Positions 34,949 to 44,802 of a DNA stretch of 64,000 nt are shown piece after piece. The DNA is from Phialocephala subalpina (taxonomy: Eukaryota; Ascomycota; Leotiomycetes; Helotiales; Mollisiaceae). The stretch is from assembly GCA_900073065.1 (NCBI GenBank), contig FJOG01000029.1, forward strand, positions 626,527-690,526, in the 5' to 3' direction. Under the pieces are notes generated by a model that did not search any database, was not told the origin of the DNA, and worked only from the letters and a program-made list of their open reading frames with translations. How positions within the stretch are numbered: position 1 is the stretch's first letter; the number at the start of each line of letters is the position of its first letter. The translations under genes and the position numbers were made by a program.

Positions 34949-35476
34949 CTAGTATATATCAAAAGGATAAAGCTGAACAACTTGGCTCATGTTGCCATCC
35001 CGACGAAAATATGTATTCTTAGTACACTCCCTAAACATGACACCATCCACATAACATTCACCCAAAAGTGTAAATCCGGCATCTGCAGGCCGGAGAATGT
35101 ATGGCACGTCAGTACCAACAACTACCACAACACAATCGCCAGGTTTGGTGTTACCTGGCCCTGTTCTAACACCCTCCCCCCATCTCGGTTCGAAACGCCA
35201 CTCTCCCGTTTGTTCTCTTGAAGATTCTTTCTCGGTTGTCAAGACTGTATCTCCTAGTAGCGATATGCTCGCACTATTCCTCAGACGGTACAACAGATGA
35301 GGGCACGGCTCTTTGGATGCGCAGGACTGATCACATGGACTACCGACTTTCAAAAAGAGACGGAAAACATCTGCGGAAATTTGTAGCTGAGTATTTTCTG
35401 TAGTGGAATTTTCTCCCAAAGTTCCTGGGACTCTTCCCATCTGAAATGTCTTAGGCCGATATATAAGTCTCATCAT
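34949..35476 (-). CDS. Orphan C-terminal segment of a HET-domain-type protein
   Basis: This is a 175-residue open frame without introns. Its C-terminal half, KPGDCVVVVVGTDVPYILRP followed by LLGECYVDGVMF, matches the conserved tail of fungal HET-domain (heterokaryon incompatibility) proteins. In those, GDxVxVLxGxxxPFVLRP precedes GExYVHGIMxGE. The N-terminal HET core (SHTWG, WVDxxCINQ) is absent here and was not found in the 2.6 kb upstream. It is either a fragment of a larger decayed gene or a short stand-alone gene that kept only this module. The start at 35476 is simply the first ATG of the frame. Confidence 0.5.
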   Translation of the reverse strand: MMRLIYRPKTFQMGRVPGTLGENSTTENTQLQISADVFRLFLKVGSPCDQSCASKEPCPHLLYRLRNSASISLLGDTVLTTEKESSREQTGEWRFEPRWGEGVRTGPGNTKPGDCVVVVVGTDVPYILRPADAGFTLLGECYVDGVMFRECTKNTYFRRDGNMSQVVQLYPFDIY

Positions 35477-38065
35477 TTCCCCTTCCTTCTTCTCTCTTCA
35501 TCATCTCCCAACAAAAGTCTGATCTTCACCTCTTTCATCCGCTGCAACTTCCACCACTTGGTCGTCGCCGACATGGGATCGGGAGCTTCTCGCGAGACCG
35601 TGATCGATTCCAAGCGGTGGAGAGGCCCACTATGAGCTAACGACTACACCGACTCCCGCAAAGTGGAACTAATCTGCTCACTCATTCCGGTTTTGGACGA
35701 CAAAACTCTCCTACGCTCACTCATGGGACGTCCGGATCTTGTTACACTCTTCACACTATTACGGACGTCGGGAGCTCCTCGGGCACGAGAGTGAAAATCC
35801 CTTAAAAGTGACGGACGATATCAAAGCTCAAGAGCTTTAGCGAGTGCTACGACCTCTATTAAGGTACTATGCCTTGTAAGGTCAGAATTAACCACTCTCA
35901 GGAGATTCTCGCTAAATTGTGGGTGACTTTCATGCGGCCGTTTCTTGTGTAGTCTTTGGGGTCTCCCTATTTGACTTCGTGAGGTACGCGCTTGGATATA
36001 ATAGTCAAGCTCTTTCTGTTGGTGTTTTGCTTAATGCTGTGTGCGACGCTCGCAATAGTTTTTAGAGATTATTTCAGGGCTGTCCTCAAATAAAGAACAT
36101 TTATATTGAAGTTGAGAAGGTTAGTTCCAAGTATCTATAGGGACCTAGTACTAGCCAAAAGAGATATTGTGGTTGGGGTACCACTTGTTAGTTTACTGGA
36201 TCTTAAGTAACACGATATACGCTCTATACGACGCCTTGGCCTCGACCCTCGACCCGACCAAGAGCCTGTTTATAATAAGCAATCTAGATTTCGTACTCAA
36301 GAGACTTGCGGTATTCAAGAAATGACGTTGTTTGACAATCGAATTTGGGGCAGAATGGCCTCTCAAAGCTCGCAGACCGAAAGAGAAGAGATTAGGATTT
36401 CCGTCCAGAATCATCATTAAGATCACATCCGGTGTCGCGTCCACGAAGTGTCTTTCTCAGATGATCCAAATTTGGAAGAAAAAAAACAGATCGGGATCGC
36501 AATCCTGAGGGAATGAAAGACTTCCATCCCTGGATCCGTGTTCCCATCCGAAGGACCCACTTGAATCAAGCTTTGAAATTGTGGCCATACGGCTGGTTGA
36601 GCCCAGATGAACCATTTCACGTATGCGGCATCCCAATACAACAAAGCAGTTCCCATTCTCAGGCAATCCAACCGGGAAATGCAAACACCCCAAGCATTGG
36701 GAACTTAGAGAGAGCACTTCCAAGAGCTGCTGCGGGTGCGCCACGATACTATCTCAACAATAATTTCGAGATTTTTCAGCGGGAGAGTCGGGCGTACACT
36801 CACTAAAGCTGATCCCTAGAAATATTGTTGTTGTCAAGACCACGATTGCTACTAAGTCGTCGGGCCATCCCTTCCAAGTGTGGAACTCCAGACGCTTGGG
36901 AAGATCATCTGAAGCCAATGGAGCTTGGAGGGAAGATATATGGTAGGATCCATGAGCAAGACTCGAGGGCAGCAAGTTCACGACAGATGGCTCTTCTCTT
37001 GACATGGAGTACCGGCGTTGCGAGAGGAAAAGGCTCAAGAGCTCGAATTTGCAATGAATAAGTTTGAGGACGCTGCCTCCATTGCATCTGATGATCTGAC
37101 CAAAGCCGAAATATAATCACATTCACTTGAAAACTTCACTTCAAGTTGGTGGAATATGACGATTAAAATAGTGTCTTCGAGGAGCGCCCCGTCAGCTAGT
37201 TCAGTGCAAGAGAGCTTCGATTCGTCAATCATCGTGGGTATAAATACATCAACGCTTCTTCACCAGGCCAAACAAAGATCAAAGGGTCGCTTGTCCGCCA
37301 CAACTGCTTGTGTCGGAGACCTCGGAGGTCGCTCTTCAGAAACAGGGCCATTTCAAGTAACCTAAACCGAATTTTGATCAAAGAATTGCAGAAATTGTAG
37401 AGCAAGAAGTTCAAGCTGAAGGTCGCGTAGGCAAGATTTGAAAAGAGCGGTTGTTGTCAATTGGAGAACTGTTGTCATGGTGAAGGACATTCATGCTTCC
37501 TTAGTTGGAGAGGTTAGTTATGGGTAGACGCAGTATTCAAAGCCTGGGTAAAGTAAGTTATAGTAGTACAGTACAGTCGCTTGCAAAACCAGCTTCCCCT
37601 TCGAAGGCGCCACGTTATTCTGAGACAGGGATCTTGAAACACTATGTCGTACTGAGTCTAGTGAAGTACACCGCCGGATCCGAAAGTATTACTAAGCAAT
37701 GTATGAGTCATCATACATTAGGCTGCAACATTACAGTTTAGGATCGGGGCGGCTGTAGTAGCAGCATGGTTTGATTACTATGACTTTCCTAGTATTCTTA
37801 TTTTCATATGAGAATATGTCTGCTACATCGGTACTCAGTTTTGTTGCCGGATCTCGATTTCCTTAGTTGTTGATCAAGCCACCGTCCGAGAGGCACTAGG
37901 CGTGTGCTGCGCCGCAAAATCACACTACTGACGTGCCCGCACTTGCGAAGAGTTGGGCTGCGCTTGACGACACTCTTGTTTTATACTCCACTCACCGTAC
38001 TAGAGTCGTGGAATTTTACCTGAAATTCTTAATACACCGGAGATTATAACATCTATACGCAAATC
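35477..38065. other. 2.6 kb without a confident gene
   Basis: No gene can be supported. On the minus strand between about 37060 and 36200, several short frames in different phases contain Trp-rich and hydrophobic stretches. One example is WKGWPDDLVAIVVLTTTIFL near 36840, which looks like a membrane helix. This suggests a decayed membrane-protein gene with frameshifts, but I cannot name it. The segment 35570-35900 has unusual clusters of CTC/GAG and no long frame. Confidence 0.3.
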
Positions 38066-40883
38066 ATGCGTCTTTTGGAACTCACAAACCGTGGCGAATT
38101 CAGCCTGACCAAAGATCTTATCGACGATATTCCTCCCTATGCGATTCTTTCGCATACTTGGGGAAAGGATGAAGAAGAAGCCACGTTTCAAGACTTGACA
38201 CAGAGTGTTAGAAAGAGCAAGGCTGGCTATAAAAAGATCCAGTTCTGCGCAGAGCAAGCCGCTCGCGACGGCCTACAACATTTCTGGGTCGACACATGTT
38301 GTATTAACAAGTCGGACTACACCGAGCTCTCAGAGGCTATCAACTCTATGTTTCGCTGGTACCGTGATGCGAACAAATGCTATGTCTACCTCTCAGATGT
38401 TTCAACTCGTCGCTTTGATGCAAGTAATCCGTTCTTCCAGTTCTCGTGGGAATCAGCTTTTCGGGAAAGTAGATGGTTTACACGAGGCTGGACACTTCAA
38501 GAACTTATTGCTCCGACGTCAGTCGAATTTTTCTCTTCGGAAGGCCAACGGCTAGGCGATAAGAAATCGCTAGAACTATTAATTCACGAGATAACAGGCA
38601 TCCCCGCTGAAATACTGCAAGGAAGCCCTCTGGCTCAATTCACTATTGATGAGCGGATGTTATGGGCAGCAAAACGTACGACCAAACGCAAAGAAGACGA
38701 GGTGTACTGTTTATTTGGCATTTTCGACATCCATATGCCGCTGATCTATGGGGAGGGGAGAGAAAACGCGTTCATAAGGCTCCGTAATAAGATCGATAAG
38801 CGTTCAAAGGGTAAGTAGATCAACTTGGAGGGTTTTACTATACCAACAGCTTCTCTAGTACCTGCTAGCCGGAAGACACCATTGTCGACCGTGCCATTTA
38901 ATAGGGACCTAAACTTTATCGGAAGACAAGACATTCTCATGGCGTTAGAATCAAAATTCTCCTCACAAGAGTCTCACAAGCGCGTTGTCCTTGCAGGGCT
39001 GGGTGGAGTGGGGTACGCGTTCTCGGCCTATTAGCTTCTTTGCCTAACAACTTCCCAGGAAATCGCAAATTGCTATCGAATACTCATATCGCCTCAGAAT
39101 TTATGATGCCCAGATCTGGGTCTTCTGGGTGCATGCTAGTACTGCCGAGAGATTTGAACAAGGTTATAAATCTATTGCCGCTATATTGAAGCTACCTGGA
39201 TGGAACGACCCTAAGACCGATATACTGGATGCCGTGTGGAGATGGCTGAGTGACGTCCAAAGTGGCCGTTGGCTTCTGATACTTGATAACGCTGACGATA
39301 TTGACGTATTTACTTCGACGCCGGGTAAGGACTCAGAGCGCCAATCACGTCCGTTTTTGAGCTACATCCCACAGCCTGTGACGGGATCGGTTCTCCTAAC
39401 GACCAGAGACCGACGAGCTGCATCGTGGCTTAGCACTGGGTACCTGAGCGCTATCACCGTGGATATAATGACGCCGGAAGATGCCGAGCAGCTGCTTGAG
39501 ACAAAGATCCCCGATGGACTCTCTTCTGCCTCCGAACGAGCAGAGCTAGTTCACGAACTAGACTACCTCCCACTTGCTATTACTCAAGCCGCCGCGTACA
39601 TCAGTGCGCGAGCAACGCGGATGCCGGTCTCCAAATACCTGACACTCTATCGCCACGACGAAGTTAGTCAAAGCCGACTACTGGACGAGGAATCTGGAGA
39701 CTTGCGGCGGGATCCAGGTGTTCCTAATTCTGTTATCCGGACGTGGCAAATCTCATTCGACCAGATAAAACGCAAGTGGCCATCGGCTGCGGAGCTGCTG
39801 TCTTTCATGGCTATGCTCGACCGCCAAGGGATTCCGGTTTTCTTACTCAGTGCTTGCTATCCAAATGCTCTCGATCTTGAAGCCGCATTGAACCCTCTTC
39901 ACGAGTTCTCCTTGATTTCTGTTGAAAGGGAGGGTGCGAGCTTCGAGATGCACCGACTTGTGCAGCTCGCTACACAAAAGTGGCTAGAGAAGTATCAGGA
40001 GGTTGAGCGATGGCGAGGAAAGGCGGTAGAGGTAGTCTCGAATGCTTTCCCGAATGGGGATTACAGTAATTGGGAGATGTGCGAGACGCTATGGCCTCAT
40101 GCGCAAGAGGTACTAAGGTCAAAATTTGCATTAGATGCTTATTATCTCGCGCAGGCAAGTCTCTTATATCACATGGCATGGTATAGCTGGCTGCAAGGCC
40201 GTTATGTTCTTGCTAGGGCACAGAGTCAAGAGTCTCTTGACATCCGTGAGCAATCACTTGAGTGTAATGATATTAGAATATTTGATAGTGTAGAGCTATT
40301 AGGTCTAGTGCTCAGGTACCAGGGCAGGTACGACGAGGCCGAGACGATGAACCGGCGAGCGCTAGCGGGGACAGAGACGGTACTCGGGCCTAAGCACCCT
40401 AATACTTTCATGAGTGTAAACAACCTTGCTTTAGTGCTTCAATGCCAAGGCAAATACGACGAGGCCGAGACGATGAACCGGCGAGCGCTAGCGGGGAGAG
40501 AGACGGTACTCGGGCCTAAGCACCCTAATACGCTAACGAGCGTAAGCAACCTCGCTTCAATACTTCAAGACCAGGGCAAGTACAGCGAGGCCGAGACGAT
40601 GAATCGGCGGGTGCTGGCGGAATTTGAGACGGCACTCGGGCCTGAGCACCCTAATACGCTGACGAGCGTGAGCAACCTCGCAAGCCTGTTGGAAGCGCTA
40701 GGTAACTTTGAAGATGCTACTATCTCCTATCAGAAAGCGCTTTCTGGCTACAACAAGGTCCTCGGCCCTAAGCATCCCACGACTATAGCATGCTCTAAAC
40801 GATATTCTTCTCTACTAGAAAGAAACTCAGGGAAGTCACCTGTAGCCTTGTCCAACTTTGTGCTTGATACCCCGCATAGATAG
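38066..40883 (+). CDS. HET - NB-ARC - TPR NLR (heterokaryon-incompatibility-type)
   Basis: This is a three-exon gene (38066-38810, 38850-39012, 39059-40883) summing to 2733 nt, giving 910 residues in frame. Residues 1-245 are a HET domain: YAILSHTWG, FWVDTCCINKSDYTELSEAI, FTRGWTLQELIAP and the end EVYCLFGIFDIHMPLIYGEG. An NB-ARC follows: Walker A GLGGVG-KSQ, split by intron 2, Walker B RWLLILDNADD, sensor VLLTTRD, GLxPLA-like LDYLPLAITQAAAYI, and the MHD-like FEMHRLVQLATQKWL. The C terminus has kinesin-light-chain-type TPRs of 42 residues, three nearly identical. Proteins of this design detect non-self and trigger cell death when the HET domain is activated. No break is seen, so it appears functional. 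A second, decayed NB-ARC-TPR gene lies about 10 kb upstream. Confidence 0.92.
40309..40686 (+). repeat. 126-bp near-identical TPR-coding repeats
   Basis: Three consecutive units of exactly 126 bp (42 codons) are aligned by gaggccgagacgatga at 40335, 40461 and 40587. Units 1 and 2 are nearly identical over the TPR core at the DNA level, including third positions; unit 3 is slightly diverged. Each encodes the pattern YDEAETMNRRALA, then E-T-V-L-G-P-K-H-P-N-T. Confidence 0.9.
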
Positions 40884-42665
40884 ATGCTTTTTGACAGACG
40901 CTTGAACGGTGAAGGTTTCCTCCTCGTGTTGCGAATGGGGTCATTATAGGATATCGTTGTTAGAAGTTGAGGAATTGAGTTGTTAAGGACTTTGCAAGGC
41001 GGGGCGGCTTTTCGTAAGGAGTTTTGTCCCGTTTATGGCTGAGCTGGTATGACTTGGCCAGGAGTATATAGCATTTCCACTTCCGACATTTGATTCATTA
41101 CCTCTCCTACTTTTCCAACATAAGTTTTACTATCTTTCAACTCAAGGATTCAAGTTCTCTTATTCTAAATTTACAAGAATCTCAGAGACTAGTCACCATT
41201 TATTAGGCATTACTACTCCCGCCATAACCACTCCGACGTTTCTAGTTTATCCACCTATCTTCTTCGCTTATAAAATCACTTACCGCCTTTTCTTTTGTAA
41301 CTCTAAATCTGTATTACTATGCCTCAATCAATTATTCGGTGGAGAGAGTAATAGTCTTGCATCCAAGCTATCTGCTCAGTTCCGTGATGAATCCCAAGCC
41401 GGGCTTCCAACCTTTTTGTGTAGGAAAAGTCAATACTTTCTCAATTGAAAAAAGCCCCTTTTCTTCACTATGGTATAAAATACCACCTATTGCTCCATAA
41501 CGCTAATATCTCAAATCAGGTATTGCTGCAAATCAAATTTACGCACCCTTCGCGATCCTGTTAGATTATCTTTGTCAACTACTTAGATACTTCAAGTAAT
41601 CAACACGTATTCAGGTATAGGAGTACGGCTTGATTTCAGTTCGTGGAAGCCAGCGTAGTCAGAAATATGAAGGGGGATCGTTGTTATGATTGGCACTGCT
41701 ATCATTTTCCCTCCCTTGACACTTGGGAAAGGCATCAAATGAGTGGTATGAGGGTGTCCGAAATAAATCTTATCAATGTGCACAGAAAAGAATCTCGCGT
41801 GCAGATAAAATGAAGAGAGAGGAAAGAAGACGAGGCATGATTTCCTACAGAGCCACGCGAGCAATTAGACATGTGTAGGCTTTCCTTTGGTAACTACAGG
41901 AACAAAACTTGGAAGAAGGATAAGGTTATTTATACGCCTATACTTGGGCACCCGCTCCCTCTGCACTTATAACAAAATTACTTCGGAGAAGGAGGTGAGA
42001 GGAGTGACGATGATACGGTACACGAGACGTGGAATCGAATGATTGCAAGTGTGGACTCTTTCTTGATTTTTGAGTTATCGAAAGGTATTAAAAGAACCTA
42101 GTTCCTATCTCTAAAAGGTATGAATCGAATTAATCGTGAGACAAGTGTCATAGTTTCGTAATCTGAGGGATTCTAATCGAGACTTCGAAATCTTCGGTTC
42201 ATGAGCGTCCTTCATTCTTCTGGTACCTCCGCTAGTACCTTCTCTCCTTGGCTCAACAAATCAAAACAACGCAACTGCTGTCGAGACTAAGCTTACTACC
42301 ATCTGCCCCACTAGCTTTCCACCTTTCCTCATAGATCCCACGTTCCAATCCAAACCAAGTCTAGATTCTCTCGAACACCTAGAGATAAAGGCAAAAAGAA
42401 ACGACTTTGACACCCTCTACTGCTTGGCTGTCGGTCACCCCACTGGCACATATGTCTCTACCTATGTGGTCTATATGCTAATAGAAAGAAGGTATGAGCA
42501 AGAATAGGGTATATATATGCCTCGGAGGGACTGGATTATAGGAATGGGTTTGGGGTTCTAAAGGCAAGGAGGGGTAAAACCCATCTGAAATAAGAAAGCA
42601 AATCGAGGGGAAGAGATCGCAGCTTTGCCTTCTCAAGTAAGCTTCCACTCCCACCTGCAAGGCAC

Positions 42666-43165
42666 AAAAGCACCATCTTTGTTTGGCTGGCTTGAAGATC
42701 CAATCCTCACTGAAATTAGAAATTAAAAGCGACGTGGTACTGGTATTGGTGATTCCGGAATTCGTCTCCGAGACTTTGGCATGTGCGGTTGTTAGGTTCA
42801 TGTAAGAAGACCGTTAACTTCCTTCTTCATCCTTTTCTTTCTATAACAAGAAGAAGAAACATTACTGTTATCAAGACTTAACCCACTATCATCTCCCCCT
42901 CAAACTCTCGAGGGGAAAAGCACCATCTTTGTTTGGCTGGCTTGAAGATCCAATCCTCACTGAAATTAGAAATTAAAAGCGACGTGGTACTGGTATTGGT
43001 GATTCCGGAATTCGTCTCCGAGACTTTGGCATGTGCGGTTGTTAGGTTCATGTAAGAAGACCGTTAACTTCCTTCTTCATCCTTTTCTTTCTATAACAAG
43101 AAGAAGAAACATTACTGTTATCAAGACTTAACCCACTATCATCTCCCCCTCAAACTCTCGAGGGG
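42666..43165. repeat. Perfect 250-bp tandem direct duplication
   Basis: 42666-42915 and 42916-43165 are identical base for base by eye, head to tail, from AAAAGCACCATC to CTCTCGAGGGG. Flanking bases differ on both sides (ggcac before copy 1, ggata after copy 2). There are no mutations between copies, so the event is very recent or is an assembly product. Confidence 0.95.
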
Positions 43166-43305
43166 GATACGAACCAGTTTCACTCGATCGAAGGAAGACT
43201 TGATAATAATCAAATAAAAGTTAGCTTTTTCTTTCTAATGTAAAAACACCTTCCCTCTCTCCTACGATACGACACATCAAATTATATCGTTGGGAGTGGG
43301 AGTGA

Positions 43306-43515
43306 TTAAGTTGGTGTCGGCTTCAATGCTCTTGGCTGCCTTTCTGCGACTTCGCGATTGGGAACTTGGAAATGTGGGAGGTTGTGAGGACGATGAGTAT
43401 ATCCTTCTCCACTTTTGCCTCCTGTATAAGCGAGAAGAATGATCGTTGTCATTAAAAAAAGTGTTATCACCCACCTCCTAACATTCCTTCTCTTCCCCCC
43501 AAACCCCAAGCTCAT
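43306..43515 (-). CDS. Possible small single-pass membrane protein
   Basis: This 69-residue frame opens MSLGFGGKRRNVRRW. It continues into a hydrophobic helix (VITLFLMTTIILLAY) and a Pro/Arg-rich tail. A positive cluster before a single helix is the layout of a small type II or tail-in membrane protein. No homology is recognised, and it lies in a gene-poor region, so it may be chance. Confidence 0.25.
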   Translation of the reverse strand: MSLGFGGKRRNVRRWVITLFLMTTIILLAYTGGKSGEGYTHRPHNLPHFQVPNREVAERQPRALKPTPT

Positions 43516-44802
43516 ACAAACAAGACCACCTCGAGGTAGCTCTCAAGCATCAAAGAGAGAGAGGAGGGGAAAGCACGCGAATACCGAAGTGAAGGAAAAC
43601 TTCGCTTCAACGCAATGCACACATAATCTCTCATCTTTGGGACTGTAGAGATAGAGGATGGAGGTAATGGCTTTATATCTACTCGAGTTCTTTTGAAATT
43701 CCGTTTGTACTTGCTATGAGGGGGCGAGAATGAAGAGTGAGAAGGGGAAAGAGGAAGGTAAGGTGGTCAAAAGAAGCGAGTGAAAATTAAAAACAAGACA
43801 CAACTTCGCCCCTTCAGCTCGAGCTACCATTTCTCTTTCTCCTAGTATAAAAGCACAATCCCCCACCTTTCCCCTCCCCTCCAAACAAGAAAACACCAAA
43901 ACAACCGCTTCAAGGTTGTGGTATTTGTGTGAGTAAGGTTAGCCTTGAACCACCTTCCTGCAATTTTATGTAATCAAGAACCTGTAGCGCGCGCGGAGGC
44001 TGTAAGGATAACGAGGGTATCCTACTTACCACCCCTCCTCGATGCGGACAGGGGGATACATATTCGCTGTCAAAAGCACGAGTACTGCCATATTCCCTCC
44101 AATTTAGCTCTTCTCTTCCTTTTGAGAGTGAGATCCACCAAGAACGAATCTACTCTGGGGTACTCCCGAGTGCAAAGGAAAGAAAGGGAAGGATGGGGAG
44201 GGGGAGGGTGAAGGCGAAGTGAGCGAAGAATTGGCGTTAACACGGTAGAAGCCAATGACTGCTGCTTTTTGGGACAGTGAATATTAAGGATGTGTGGGTG
44301 GTGGGTTATTTATACTTGCTTTTGGGGTGTGATTGAGGTTGAGGGTAAGGTGAGGGTGAGGTGAGGTGGGGTGAATGGATTGCGGGGTAACTACCCCACA
44401 CCACGTGCGCTGCGTTCCAATCTGAGAATAGGGGCGACCAAAAAAGCAAGAACGCGTGGAAGAAGGCGCAGAGAGAGCCACAATGAAGTGAAGTGTTTAC
44501 AGAAGCAAAGGAAATTGAAGAATGTTAAAAGATGTGCCATTTTAGGTATCTGAGCTGACGAAGAGTAGTTATGAACCCCAATCTGCCGTTTCTTTTTGAA
44601 TCCAACATTCATTTAATTCCCCTGATTTGATCGACGAACGAGATTTGGTATAGAAGGAAACACACATCCAACCCGACTCCAAGATCAAATTACTCCCCTC
44701 TCGAGTTTTGTATTACTTCTCTCCCCCAATATCCACTCATCTCTTTATTCTTCGTATCTCGACCCAAGAGATCATCTTCTTTTCTTCATCGATCTCCTCT
44801 CC

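Larger units (their letters stand above)
40884..44802. other. 3.9 kb gene-poor region with a tandem duplication
   Basis: No protein gene is confidently supported. The region is rich in pyrimidine or purine tracts, contains the 250-bp tandem duplication described separately, and has only short frames. The final 150 bases (44650-44800) would be the 3' UTR of the minus-strand AspRS-DUF2156 gene. A long non-coding transcript or several unannotated short genes cannot be excluded. Confidence 0.45.

Noticed and set aside
36200..37060. Minus-strand frames with Trp-rich and hydrophobic segments
   Set aside because: May be a decayed membrane-protein gene, but phases change, no family is recognised and no splice model holds, so no gene is called.
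42478..42801. 107-codon minus-strand frame overlapping the tandem duplication
   Set aside because: Composition looks random, it has no motif, and its 5' end lies inside the duplicated unit.
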